The notes below the pieces were generated by a model. It saw only the letters and a program-made list of their open reading frames with translations. It was not told where the DNA came from and made no database searches. Positions 1 through 11,889 of a DNA stretch of 64,000 bases are shown here, piece by piece. Every line of letters starts with the position of its first letter. Position 1 is the stretch's first letter. The stretch comes from Mauremys mutica (taxonomy: Eukaryota > Chordata > Testudines > Geoemydidae). The stretch spans positions 62,949,321-63,013,320 of the forward strand of contig NC_059075.1 of the NCBI RefSeq assembly GCF_020497125.1, read 5' to 3'. The translations under genes were made by a program, and so were the position numbers.

Positions 1-1455
1 ATATGAGGCTGGAAGCCCTGGAACTCCTGGAGCCTCTGACCCTGGGGTAGACCAAATGGCCACTTGACATGGACCCTGGAGTCTCAAATCAAAGGCAATT
101 CTACCAGGCAGGCTGCTGAGGAGCCAGGCAGGTGAGCTGGCAGGACATCAGGTGGGTTTCAAAACCTGCCTGTGTTCCATTGGAAGAGCCATTGAAGTCT
201 TCACATTCCCACAAAAGAGTTTGATTTCAATGAATCAGCATTTTCAGATGAAAAAAATGTTCCATTGGAAAGTTTCTGAACAGCTCTAAAAACAGGTCTT
301 GTATAACTGTAGATAACAATACCTTGATCAACGAGATGCTCATATTCCATGGTTATAAGTCACATCATTTTTTGAGCATCAGAGGCAAAGTCATTGCCTC
401 TCTGTCCTCAGTACTTCCTATTACACTTTGTCTGACATCAATTATACAAAGTTAAAATAAAATATGCATTTACATAGTTACATCCTTCTGAAAATGCTCA
501 AGAAGCAGCTCAGACGAGAGAGAATACACATCAATATCTACCACAGATCCTATTTTGTAAGAGCTGAAGCCTTGAATCTCAACATTGTCCAGGAAAAAAA
601 TGCAGCTACACAAGCCGACTGTTTTAAAAACAGCACATCAGAGATGTACAGGCAAGCTACAGTGCAGCAAGACTGACTGGATAGTTTATATATCTAGCCC
701 AGCTTCTGCTAACTGTTGCACCAGTTCCCAAATATACACCACTAAGAATATGTATGGGAGACAGGCTTTGTCATGGAGATATATTACCACTTACACAATC
801 AGATCTGCAAGTAGGAGGCAATACGCAAGTACAGTTACCAGGCACAAAAGTCAGGAGGCAAGTCTATGAAAGGGCTGTTGTCACCCAGCAAGGGACTTGT
901 TGGAAACCAATTGTCTAATGCTCCTACAACTGTCTCACTAACATAAACAGCTGTGGTTAACAGCAGAGTACCTTCTTGCCATGCAGTGAGGCACTCACAT
1001 AACATGACCACTTAGCGCAGAGTTCTACAGGATGATAGACCATTAGTACAGGAGGCCTGTGTCAGCAACCAGTGCATAAATGTGTGCATATTCAGTTCCT
1101 ATTACGCACACATACTCAAACACACACCCTTGGCTAGTATGTCCACCTGTAATTACCATGCTAACATCACCAATGAGTACATGGACTCCACAGAAAACAA
1201 AGAGATGACTGGTGGAAAGGAATAGTCACAGTAGTGGGCCTAGAATTTAGGCACCTAAGCCATCTTATTACCAAAGAGAGATTTCCAGCTGTGAGTCACA
1301 AGAAAAGTTAAGTGTCCCCAGACAGCCTGGACTTAGGCACCTATCTTCGCAAGAGGGGCTCAGCTTAGGACACAGCCCTCTTACCGGTGTCTCTCATTGA
1401 CTAGTTTAGGTGGCTTCCCTACTACTGTGCTGAGTATTGTGGATCACTCTAAGGT
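1..1455. other. No gene recognised
   Basis: No exon with group IV phospholipase resemblance or other known protein was found on either strand. If the tandem paralogue is real, this is part of its long intron. Around 236-285 there is a fragment of the A/T-rich ttccattggaaa repeat seen elsewhere. Confidence 0.5.
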
Positions 1456-1543
1456 GCAAAGAGTCCTGTGTCACCTTATAGACTAACAGACGTATTGGAG
1501 CATGAGCTTTCGTGAGTGAATATCCACTTCGTCGGATGCATCT
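1456..1543 (-). repeat. Chelonian retroposon 3'-tail fragment
   Basis: Minus-strand sequence with cgaagtggatattcactcac, ctccaatacgtctgttagtc and aaggtgacacaggactc. It is closely related to the plus-strand tail at 55125-55212 and partly to 3095-3225, so it is a dispersed family. Confidence 0.65.
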
Positions 1544-1658
1544 CTAAGGTGCCTATGTCATCTCTTGTGAAAATGAGAGAGGCACATGCCTCACTCCACG
1601 CAAAGTGGTGGTGGTGGTGCCAATGTCCATCTTGTAACTTTTAGTTCAGTGTCTAGAG

Positions 1659-1990
1659 CAGTGGTTCTCAAAGCCGGTCTGCCGCTTGTTCAGAGAAAGC
1701 CCCTGACAGGCCGGGCCAGTTTGTTTACCTGCCGCATCCACAGGTTTGGCCAATCGCAGCTCCCACTGGCTGCGGTTTGCCGTCCCAGGCCAATGGGGGC
1801 TGTGGGAAGTGGCGCGGGCCAAGGGATGTGCTGGCCGCCCTTCCCACAGCTCCCATTGGCCTGGAGCGGCAAACTGCGGCCAGTGGGAGTCCCGATCGGC
1901 CAAACCTGCAGAACCAGCAGGTAAACAAATTGGCCCAGACCACCAGGGGCTTTCCCTGAACAAGCAGCGGCCCAACTTTGAGAAGCACTG
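1659..1990. mobile_element. hAT-type MITE
   Basis: A GC-rich 332-base element with inverted ends CAGTGGTTCTCAAAG and CTTTGAGAAGCACTG. Flanking 8-base repeats are gtctagag and atctagag (one mismatch), typical of hAT insertion. No coding capacity. Confidence 0.8.
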
Positions 1991-2087
1991 ATCTAGAGCA
2001 CTCGCCTGGGATATGGAAGACCTTGGTTCAATTCCTTCCTCAGCCTGATGGGGAGAAAGGAATTCACAAGCATCGACTTTCCAAAGT

Positions 2088-2475
2088 GCTGGGGGGTGCT
2101 CAACTTCCAGCTCAGACCCACACGCCACCACCCCTTCCCCCAAGGCCTCACCCCCACCTCACCTTTTCCCGCTCCACCTCTTCCCACCCTTGCATCTTCC
2201 CTCCCGCGCCCTGCCTCTTCCCACTCCATTCCACCCTCTCCCCCGAGCGCACTGTGTTCTCGCTCTTCCCCCTACCCCCAGAGCCTCCTGCACACTGTGA
2301 AACAGCTGATTGCAGTGGGGGAGATGCGCAGGGAGGAAGAAGGAAGCACAGATTGGCAGAGTCCACCGGCAGGCAGGAGATGCTGGGGAGAGGGAGAGAT
2401 TCTGATACAGGGACTGCCAGTGGGTGCTGAGCACCCACCATTTTTTTCCTGTGGGTGCTCCAGCCCCACAGCAGT
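2088..2475. mobile_element. GC-rich non-autonomous DNA element, probable hAT relative
   Basis: A pyrimidine- then purine-rich segment bounded by GGGGGGTGCTCAACTTCC and CCTGTGGGTGCTCCAGCCCC. It shares its TGGGTGCTCCAGC end with the element at 48751-49069. Ends and target duplication are not clear. The long open frames across it come from its GC content and have no protein resemblance. Confidence 0.4.
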
Positions 2476-3051
2476 GGTCTAATCACTGGACTATGGGATA
2501 TTCTGATTTGGGGGTGGAGGAGCTCCCTTAATCGCTCCTGTTGATACTGTTTTGCTATGGATAAATAGTAAAGGAGTGATTGGCTCCCAGAAGTTGTAGT
2601 TCAGGTGCCTCATGTCCTCATTCTCCTTTATGGGCCTGGTTCTTCAGCCAGACTGCATCTCCCATGATACACCACAGCGGCTCAGTAGGAGGGTAAATCA
2701 TGGGAGCTGTAGCCTGACAGGAAGCCTGGCCAATCGAGGAGAATGGAGGCATGAGGCACTGCAGTGGCATTTCTCAGTTGAAATTTTCAGTTTTCAGCCA
2801 AAAGTTTTCAGCTTTCGAGTTTTTGCCAAAAAGTCAAAATATTCTGTGTGGACAAAAAGGCCATCTTCTGACCAGCTCCGCTTCCAAGTGACATTTGAGG
2901 CTGCATGGGTGGATACTTGTCAATTGCTGGAAATGGGCCATTTTCATTACCACTACAAACAGGTCTTTTTCTTTCCTGCTGATAATAGCTCACCTTAACT
3001 GATCACTCTCCTTATAGTGTGTATGGTAACACTCATTGTTTCATGTTCTCT

Positions 3052-3076
3052 CTGTGTGTGTATATATATATATATC
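3052..3076. repeat. TG/TA microsatellite
   Basis: A short run of tg followed by ta dinucleotides, immediately before the retroposon tail fragment. Confidence 0.9.
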
Positions 3077-3094
3077 TTCCTACTGTATTTTCCA

Positions 3095-3225
3095 CTGCAT
3101 GCATCCGATGAAGTGAGCTGTAGCCCACGAAAGCTTATGCTCAAATAAATGTGTTAATCTCTAAGGTGCCACAAGTACTCCTGTTCTTTTTGCGGATACA
3201 GACTAACACTGCTGCTACTCTGAAC
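3095..3225 (+). repeat. Chelonian retroposon 3'-tail
   Basis: Contains catccgatgaagtgagctg, cccacgaaagcttatgctc, ctctaaggtgccacaagtac and ggatacagactaacactgc. This is a very common turtle retroposon tail; partial copies occur at 1456, 47975 and 55125. Confidence 0.75.
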
Positions 3226-6200
3226 CCCACCAAGGAACAGAAGTTCATCAACACTGATATAAATGAAACCAGCTGGCTGGCAGTGAGAGCTCTAATGCTT
3301 CCAGGTTTGGTGAGGCTTCCTCCTCCATAAGATTAAATTAAATAAATAATTAATGTGTTGGGTTGGGCTGAATTTATCTGAAGATCTCATGCATGAACTA
3401 ATCAACTCTGATGGTCCACAGGAGTTGAATATGGATTTAAAAAAAAAACCCTGCAAAACCAAATATAGCTGGAAGCAAATGCACTGTGTTTCTCTCAGTA
3501 AGCCTTGGAAGAGCTATTTAGGAGGAACTGGGAGGACTGGAGAGATCACATAATTACTTAAGCGTATAATTAAATAATAGCAGGCTATCATCAGGCTTCC
3601 ATTGTTATCACTGGAGGCAGCACCACAAAGTAGCTAGTGCTGACTGATCTGGAGGTAAAAGTCACATCACTCATGGATGCCAATCTGGTGATGTGATCAG
3701 AGAAGCTTGGAAATGTATTGGGACTGATTTTCATTTACACCAATGCCCTTTCCACCATTATGACAGCATAAAGTGGCCTTAGTGTGCCTGAGAAGTCAGC
3801 CCAAAGTCAATAGGTGCTAATTGTGCAATGAGCCAAAAATTGCACTTACAGCCCATACCATACCTAGTCAGGGCAAAATTTGGACTTTGGTTGATTAGCC
3901 CATCAGTTTAATTGGAGATATCCAGAGTTCATTCACTCTGGGCTAAAAGCATAGAATTTAGTGAATTACAACAGCTGTTCGTTCTGATTGAAATATATTT
4001 ATTTGGATGTATTTTCAAGATGTTCTCTGGTATCCAGAGATAACACTTCAAATTTTGGGTCTATTGCATCCACCAAGATGTTGACAGCAGCCAGAGTTGC
4101 TGGAAGGACTGCAAGAGGGGGAAGATTGGCCCAGATAGCCCTTCATGGTGGGGGCAACAGCCAGGTCAAATTTGAGTGAGTGGCAGTTCAATCTGGTGCA
4201 TGGGGTCACTATGCCACACAAATTTGGCCAGGCCACCTCTCCATCATGAAGGAGGAGTGGCCAGGTGAAGGGAAAGAGCTCCGTTATGCCACCTGGTTCC
4301 AGTCACAGGTTACAAAATGGCTTCTAAAATACATAGGCCTGTTAACACTTGTCTCCTATTTGAGGCCTTCTAACAATCCACATATCTATTTCTCCCCTCC
4401 CCTCCACTCAGACTCTTATTTCTGAGTGTTCCTTGGACATTTCCTTTAGGATTTCTCTCTACCAGCTTACCCTCAGCATGTCTAAACAGCCAGTGGTTTG
4501 GGGTAACACGCATGAGATGCATTGCAAGTTAGCACACCATCAAAGTTCAGTTTCAAAGGCTTGTGCTCTTCCCTTTCTTCCTTCCTGACCATGAGACAGG
4601 CTGTGGAATGCTCAGGGTGAACTCCTGTCCCACTTCAAGTTAATGGCAAATATCCCATTCACTATAATGGGACCAAGACTTCACTCTTGTCTACGGGCGC
4701 TACTGGCATCTAGCCAAGAGTGGCTCTTCTCTATTAGGGTTATCACAATGCCTAGTAATACTGCTTCCCACTATTAGGGTAGTGTTACTGCAGGTCAGGG
4801 ACAATAACCAGAATAGACTAAGATGTACTTGGGGCTTTTCCACATGCATGTCTTCAACATTTCCCTTCCTTCAAAGCAGAGTTACTTCTGGCCACAGGAT
4901 GGTGAGAAGAATTTGCTATTGTGGTGGAGAGGTAGAGGCTGACATTTTTAAAGCATATTAAAAACAAGGTGTGTATTAATAAAACCCAGGATTTGACTGG
5001 TATAAGAACTTGTTAAAAATCAGCCACCCTGTCTTCTTCTTACTGAAGCCAATGGCAATACTTCTATTGGGAGTTTTGGTATGAACTTCAATAGGAACAA
5101 AGTTAGCTTTAGCTAATAAAAAAGCTTATTATAAATTAAGTCTGTCACATTAAAAAAAACCCTCAGGATTTGACTAATAAGAATCCTATAAGAGCTCAAG
5201 CATTAGCAAATATGACACCAAGAGGCAAGTGTGATTTCTTTTTAAAAGTCATCTTTGACTCCTAAAATGAAAATCTTTTTCTCAGGAAAAAGTATTGCTA
5301 AATACATAAAAGATTATGTGAAAGAGACTGCTATATGTTTCATTTGTAGCTTTTTTCAGTTGTACTTGTCAGATGATGGTTTACTTCCATGAACTAAGAC
5401 AGTGATGTGATAAGAAGTCCCAGCTGAAGTTCCCAGGATTAGCAGAAGTATAATTGTTGCCTCCAATAACTCCATGTCTCAATCAGAAACAACCAAAATG
5501 AAATTAGCCTACAGGAGAACATCCCACACTCATTAGCTGAATGACTTGGCTGCATTTTAATGCAAATGAAAATAAAATTACATGTACACTATGCAAACTC
5601 CTCGGGAGTAATAATGCCTTATTGCAAAAAGAAAATCTTCCCATTCCCAAACTAAACTCTCATATTTGTTTGTGGGGAGGTGTGTGCTGGGATTCTGAAC
5701 TAAACTACCTAAAACATTAACCCACAGGAAACAAGCTTGCAATCTTCAGAAACTGTGGGCCACATTCTTCTTTCTGATCCGCCCCTGTGTGCCACTCAGG
5801 TAGTGCAAAGGAGCTGAAATCTCCCTGTAACTGGCCAACAGAGAATTCCCTTAGTGGTGGAGAATTCTTAGCTGGTGCCAAGCCAGAGGTGCTGACTCCT
5901 GCACCAATAGCTTTCAGTATAAAGGAGTCTGAGGAGAGGGAGGGGCTATGCTGAGCTGGCATATGGCTCCTTACCAAACAGCTTTGACAGGCTTTTTCTG
6001 TTACGTTAAATCTCTCCAAATGTTGGGGGAAATTGCGTGAAATTCAGGTTTCACTAGATGAACAGTCATTGAAAGCAAAGGAAGCTCAGGGGGAGTATAC
6101 TGGCTGGCAAAATATCATGAGTGCAAACCAAGTTTGAATCTCCAAACTCTCCAATCATTTATTTTAACCTGGGGTCCAAATCAGATCAAGTAGTTTTGAA

Positions 6201-6434
6201 AAGAAACTGTCATGCCCCAGTCAGATTTTGTAGGAACAGCACATATGCTTTTGACTGTCTTGGCACTGTCCTGTGCCTTGTAAATCATAAGTAGCTGATG
6301 GCAATTGAACAAGTGTCAATAAATCAGTTTGTAAGATCTAGAGAAAATTTAAGGTGGCAATTATCTCAGAGCAGGGGACAGTGTCCCATCTCCAGCCATT
6401 AGAGTCGCAGTCACAGATCAACTACATGCCATTA
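3226..6434. other. No gene recognised
   Basis: Open frames in this stretch are short and resemble no family I know. No clear transposon termini were seen. It may be intron of the downstream paralogue or intergenic DNA. Confidence 0.45.
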
Positions 6435-6439
6435 TAGGC

Positions 6440-6830
6440 AGTGCCATCATACCATCCCCTCCAAAAACTTAACAAGTTGAATCTTGAAACAATTTAGGTT
6501 TTTTGTCCCCACTACTCCCCTTGGAAGGTGTTTCCAGAACTTCACCCCTCGGATGGTTAGAAACCATCATCTAATTTCAAGCCTAAATTTGTTGATGGGT
6601 GGCTTATATCCACGTGTTCTTGTGTCAACACTGGTTCTTAACTTAAATAATTCTTCTCCCTCTCTGGTATATATCCGTCTGATGTATTTATAGAGAGCGA
6701 TCATATCTCTCCTCAGCCTTTGCTTGGTTAGGCTAAACAAGCCAAGCTCTTTGAGTCACCTCTTATAAGGTAGGTTTTCCATGCCTCTGATCATTCTAGT
6801 ATCCCTTCCCTGTACTTTTCATATTGGAAG
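6440..6830 (-). mobile_element. CR1 LINE 3' fragment
   Basis: In antisense, the segment with cttggttaggctaaacaagc, caagctctttgagtcacctc and ctgatcattctagtatccct follows the 3' region of CR1 LINEs. No coding capacity remains. It is degraded and 5'-truncated. Confidence 0.7.
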
Positions 6831-7008
6831 CGTGTAAAGGTAGCATAAAGCCAACTTTGCAATGCCTTCTTGAGACATGTTGTGTAATCCCGTGGCTCAG
6901 GCATCACTCTCTGTATTAGATGCAATAGATGAAAAGGAAACTTTTGAATAATAATCTATATTGAAATATATGTATTTGCTAAATGTAGATACTTTTACTT
7001 TAATTACA

Positions 7009-7031
7009 CAAACACACACACACACACACAC
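7009..7031. repeat. CA microsatellite
   Basis: An uninterrupted run of about ten ca dinucleotides. Confidence 0.95.
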
Positions 7032-7712
7032 TTCTTCGAGTGCTGCATGAAAATGACCTCCCTACAACTCAGCCTTGTTCTTCCTCTCTGTGTCAGATTC
7101 TTTTCTTGAGTTGGTCAGTCCCATCCTCCAAACACATACAGCTCCTGTGAGTTATCCCTCTCCTCTACACCATGTAGCCACTGAGCAATTCCCACTTGGC
7201 TCCTGCTTCCAGCCATTCCCCCAACCCTTCAGAAATACTTTTCTTTAATTATTTTGCTTGGAAAATCCAGTTATTTTTTCAAAACAAATTCTAGTAACTA
7301 TTTTACAGGGAAAAAATGCTATTTCCCACTGGGCCACATTGCAGTCTGTGTTCTCCTGCACAAAGAGGACCATAGGCACATCAGTTGTAAGTAAAAAGGG
7401 TTTTGCAGGTGCATACAGAGGAAAGAAGGCAACACAGTGTACTCCTGTGTTACCTTGTAGTGCTACTGGCATCAGCAATTAATCTTTGCTACAAGTGAGA
7501 ATTAGGGGGCATGGCATGGATTGTGGAACATTGGGTCAGAGTTGGAGAATAGCCACTGAGGAGCAAAATGCCACATATATAGTTTGACGGTAGTGTAGTT
7601 CAGATAATCTGCAGTGCATATATATGTATACACACACATAAATATATATGGTATTCAGTTATACTCATTACTTTCAGAGCTACAAGGAACCTCTAAGGAA
7701 CAACTGAGATAC

Positions 7713-7782
7713 ACTGCTCCAGCTTTTGCAGATTTCTTATTCTAACTATTTTTACAGAGAGCAAGCTGCAAGGGGAGTTCTT
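7713..7782 (-). CDS. Exon 2-like exon of a second, tandem PLA2G4 gene
   Basis: Reads NSPCSLLSVKIVRIRNLQK, nearly the same as exon 2 of the gene at 55375-55450 ([15 protein letters not shown]). Over the 51 bases from CCTTGC to AAG, 40 are identical. Intron flanks also match: TTTGTTTGTCATTGT lies before both exons, and the sequence after the donor is related. An acceptor ending ACAGATAG keeps the frame open; using ACAG instead would put a TAG at once in frame. The donor, GTATCT, is weak. Later exons would lie beyond position 1, as expected if intron 2 is as long as in the main gene (13.7 kb). It could be a live second gene or a decayed duplicate. Confidence 0.7.
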
Positions 7783-7805
7783 CTATCTGTAGCACAATGA
7801 CAAAC

Positions 7806-9945
7806 AAAGGGTACGTCTACACTATGGGATTATTCCGAATTTACATAAACCGGTTTAGCAAAACAGATTGTATAAAATCGAGTGCGCGCAGCCACACTAA
7901 ACACATTAAATCGGTGGTGTGTGTCCACGGTCCGAGGCTAGCATTGATTTCTGGAGCATTGCACTGTGGGTAGCTATTCCCTAGCTATCCCATAGTTCCC
8001 GCAGCCTCCCCCGCCCCTTGGAATTTCCGGGTTGAGATCCCAGTGCCTGATGGGGCAAAAATCATTGTCGCGGGTGGTTCTGGGTAAATGTCGTCAGTCA
8101 CTCTTTCCTCTGGGAAAGCAACGGCAGACAAGCATTTTGTGCCTTTTTTCCCTGGATTGCCCTGGCAGATGCCATAGCATGGCAATCATGGAGCCTGTTT
8201 TGCCTTTTGTGACTGTCACCGTATGTGTACTAGATGCCGCTCACAGAGGCGATTCAGCAGCGCTACACAGCAGCGTGCTTTTGCTTTTGCATGACAGCAG
8301 AGATGGTTACTAGCCATACTGTACCATCTACCATACCATAAATTGGTAATAAGATGATCATGGTTACCAGTCCTTTTGCACTGCACCATTTGCTGCTGTC
8401 ATAAGTGCCCCTGGCTGAGATCAGCCAGGAGCACAAAAGCCAAAATTGGGAATGACTCCCTGAGTCAATCCCTCCTTTTTGGTATCTAAAAATAGAAGCA
8501 GTCCTGCCTAGAATATGGGCAAGTGTACTAGAGAACCACTGTATCATAGAACCAGAGAGCACAGCTGCTCTGTGTCAGATCCCGCAGAAATTATGAGCTG
8601 TATGCTATTCACAGGGGGTGCTCCTGCAACAACCCCACCTGTTGATTCCGTTCTTCCCCCAGTCTTCCTGGGCTACCGTAGCATTGTCCCCCCACTTGTG
8701 TGATGAAGTAATAAAGAATGCAGGAATAAGACACAGTGACTTGTTAGTGAGAAATGAGTGGAAGGCAGCCTCCAGCTGCTATGATAGTCCAGACAGGACA
8801 TTAAGCAGTGTGGAGGAGAGGAGCCCAGCATCCCGCTGCTAGTCCAGGGGCAATTGAATCTTTTCTTTACACATGAAGGGTGGGGGCTGATGGAGCTCAG
8901 CCCCCTGTTGCTATGATGAAGACGGTTACCAGCCATACTGCACCATCTACCAGGAAAAATTAGGGCCAGGCGCCCTTGATCGACCTCACGGATGCTAGTC
9001 GGCATGGTTACCAGTCCTTTTGCACTGCCCCATGTGCCAATAGGCTGATGATGACAATGGATATCAGTCTTATTGCACCATCAGCCACCCATGACGGGGG
9101 GGGGAGCAAGGATGTTGGTGTTGAGTGCTGCAGCATCGTGTCTATCTGCAGCATTCATTAAAGATAGGGTGACATGTAAAAGAGTCAAGAGAGGATTGTT
9201 TTCCCTTTCACTTCTGGGGGTGGGGAGGGGTGCGTAAATTGCTGAGCTATGCCCTGACCCACCGCGGACATTGTGTTTGACCCTAGAAGCATTTGGAGCT
9301 CAGCCAAGAATGCAAATGCTTTTCGGAGACTGCAAGAACTGTGGGATAGCTTGAGTCCTCCAGTCCATGAGTGTCCATTTGATTCTTTGGCTTTCCGTTA
9401 CGCTTGTCACGCAGCAGTGCGCTGAGTCCCTGCTATGGCATCTGTCTGGAGATTTTTTTAAAATGATTTTGAATTTCGTCTTCTGTAACGGAGCGCTGAT
9501 AGAACAGATTTGCCTGCCCTTATAGCAATCACATCCGCATGGTCCATGCTGGAGCTCTTTCTTTATTTTGATTTTTAACTGCCTCGCCACACGTGCTGAT
9601 CGGAGCTCCACGCTGGGCAAACAGGAAATATTCAAAAGTTCGCGGGGCTTTTCCTGTCTACCTGGCCACTGCATCCGAGTTCAGATTGCTGTCCAGAGCA
9701 GTCAGTGGTGCACTGTGGGATACCACCCGGAGGCCAATACTGTCGATCTGTGGCCACACTAACCCTAATCCGATATGGTAATACCGATACTAGCGCTACT
9801 CCTCTCGTTAGGGAGGAGTACAGAAACCGGTTTAAAGAGCCCTTTATATCGATATAAAGGGCCTCTTAGTGTGGACGGGTGTGGCGCTAAATCGGTTTTA
9901 CGCTCCTTAAACCGGTTTAAACACTTAGTGTAGACCAGGCTTACG
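7806..9945. mobile_element. Large DNA transposon, probably Harbinger-like, non-autonomous
   Basis: Starts GGGTACGTCTACACTATGGG and ends in AGTGTAGACCAGGCTTA, so the termini are inverted. Palindromic AAACCGGTTTAA-type motifs lie near both ends (7848, 9823, 9889). The interior includes a GCATTGCACTGTGGGTAGCTA segment found in related turtle elements. No intact transposase frame was found over its 2.1 kb. It sits just upstream of the paralogue exon at 7713-7782. Confidence 0.65.
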
Positions 9946-10529
9946 CGCCAGAATGAATACTGAACTGTGCACACATATAATAGATACACTTGCATATGCA
10001 TTTGTGACTATGGTGTCTATATATGTACTGGCTGTGGTTTTCAAAGCAGTACAGTAAAACTAATAGAAGATGTGTGGCTGAATCCCCTGCACTGCTTTGA
10101 AAATCTGAATCTGTATTTGCATATGTGTATTGAAGGCAAAGTGGCAGCGACAGTGCGAAAAATTAATGTATGCCTGGGAATGCCACAGAGTAAAAAAATT
10201 AAGGTTACAAAGTTGTTTTGAATCAAATATTTCTGCTTTTGGTCACTGGTTTGATTTTTAGTTAAACAAATCCTTTCAAGTAACTTCAACTGAAGAAATA
10301 AATAGGCAAAGCATGTGTGAGCATGCATGAAAACTCTCAAATTTAAAAGTTTTCAGTGAGAAAAAAAAGTTTTCAGTTTTCGAGTAAAGGGCAACATTTT
10401 CCATGAAAAGCAGATACTTTCCATGGACAATGTGATAATTGCAATCCCAATTTTCCATTGCAAAACAGCTTCATCAGAAAATTTGTTATTCCTTATCTGA
10501 CTGTTTTAAAAATTTCCGGGCGTTCAGGA

Positions 10530-10765
10530 AGAGAGGAAGGATGGCTTCATGGTTAGGGCAGTAGCCTAGGATACAGGTCTGGTCTCTGTTCCACAGACTT
10601 CCTGTGTGGTCTTGGCAAGTCACATAGCTTTTCCATGCCTCAGTTCCCCTTTTATAAATGGGAATAAGAGCAATTCCCTACCTCCCAAGGGTGTTCTGAG
10701 GACAACTAAACTGAAAATTGTGAGGTGCTCAGATACTACAGTAGTGGGAGCCATATAAAAACCTG
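10530..10765 (+). repeat. MIR-like SINE
   Basis: Shows the MIR order: a tRNA-like start (tggttagggcagtagcctag), then cttggcaagtcacatagc, cctcagttccccttttata aatgggaataa, and tgaggtgctcagatac. Old and degraded. Confidence 0.7.
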
Positions 10766-11284
10766 AGACAATCAGGAAGCAGAAAGTGACTTAGGTGACC
10801 ACAACACCAAAAATAGTAAAAATGCTAAGAGCCAGATTCTGATACCTTCCATGATTAGTCCTGTCATAAGGTGACCATTTCCCAGGTGCCCCCTCATGTC
10901 CTCAGGTTGGCTCTGCCTCAATTTCTCTCTTCCGGAGTTCCCAGTAACTCCTAGCAAGCTTTCCAAGTAAATTAACCCCTCAAGGGCTATTTATAGAATT
11001 ATAAAAGTCTCATATTCATAATCCAGAATTCCCTAGCACCCTCCATCTTCCAAGTCCCAATAGTCCTTAAACACACAAGTATGGCTCTGGCACCTCTCAC
11101 TCCCTTTAAATGTTCATATAGGCTTCCAGCATCTCTCATCACGCCTCACCTGTATGGCTCCGATGTCTTTCACCACTTATCAATTCCCTGATATCGCAGG
11201 GTCTTGGGCATTGGTGCACCTCGGCCCCTTCTGTTCTCTGCCTGTGGCACATAGTAGTTTAGACACCTGAGGACTGTAATAGTT

Positions 11285-11405
11285 TGGTCTAATTTCAATT
11301 GTTGGGTTTGATGTGTGGGTGTTGGGTGGTTCTGGCGGCCTGGGATGTACAAGAGTTCAGACTGAATAATCTGGTGACCCATACCGGCCTTAAATTCTAT
11401 GATTC
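11285..11405 (+). mobile_element. CR1 LINE 3' end
   Basis: Ends in ccggccttaaattctatgattc, the CR1-type 3' end with a repeating attctatgattc tail instead of poly(A). Only the last 100 or so bases are present. Confidence 0.6.
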
Positions 11406-11754
11406 GATAACGGTTACACTTGCTGTCAGGGCCCTAGTGCCACCCCACAAAAGCAGACAGAGATCCCCTCACACACCCATCTGCAGACGATGTCCCCAAA
11501 CATCTTAGGGTGTAAAAGCCTAGCTGAGAGATACCGTAGGTGATGCTAATATTGTCAGAGCTCACACAGCTGATCAGATGTCAGCCCATGAATTATAAAC
11601 TGGCACGGTGCTGGTTCTATGCTTTTTCAGAGTGAGTACAAGCATCTCCTGGGGGCGAGAGACCTGAAAGTGTCTTGGTCAGGTCCACTCACTCCCCTTT
11701 TCTGCCACTCCACTGCATGAGGCACCATGCACAACACCATGCCATTCATCAGTC

Positions 11755-11885
11755 CATAAAGAGAAACAAATTAATGGGCTCAACAGAGGGGTAAATGGAT
11801 TAAATGTAATGGCCTGTGCTATGCAGGAGGTCAGACTAGAGGATCTAATGATCCTTCCAGCCTTAAAAATCTATTAATTGTCATG
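11755..11885 (+). mobile_element. CR1 LINE 3' end
   Basis: Carries aatggcctgtgctatgcagg, gtcagactagaggatctaat and ccttccagccttaaaaatct, the CR1 3'-terminal sequence in degraded form. Confidence 0.65.
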
Positions 11886-11889
11886 AAAC

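Noticed and set aside
1..60. Gly/Pro-like repeat reading resembling collagen
   Set aside because: Only about six residues of Gly-x-y-like sequence before a stop; no further repeat or splice sites.
1978..2482. Several 110-150 codon open frames on both strands
   Set aside because: They overlap each other within a GC-rich transposon and show only low-complexity Pro/Ser/Arg sequence.
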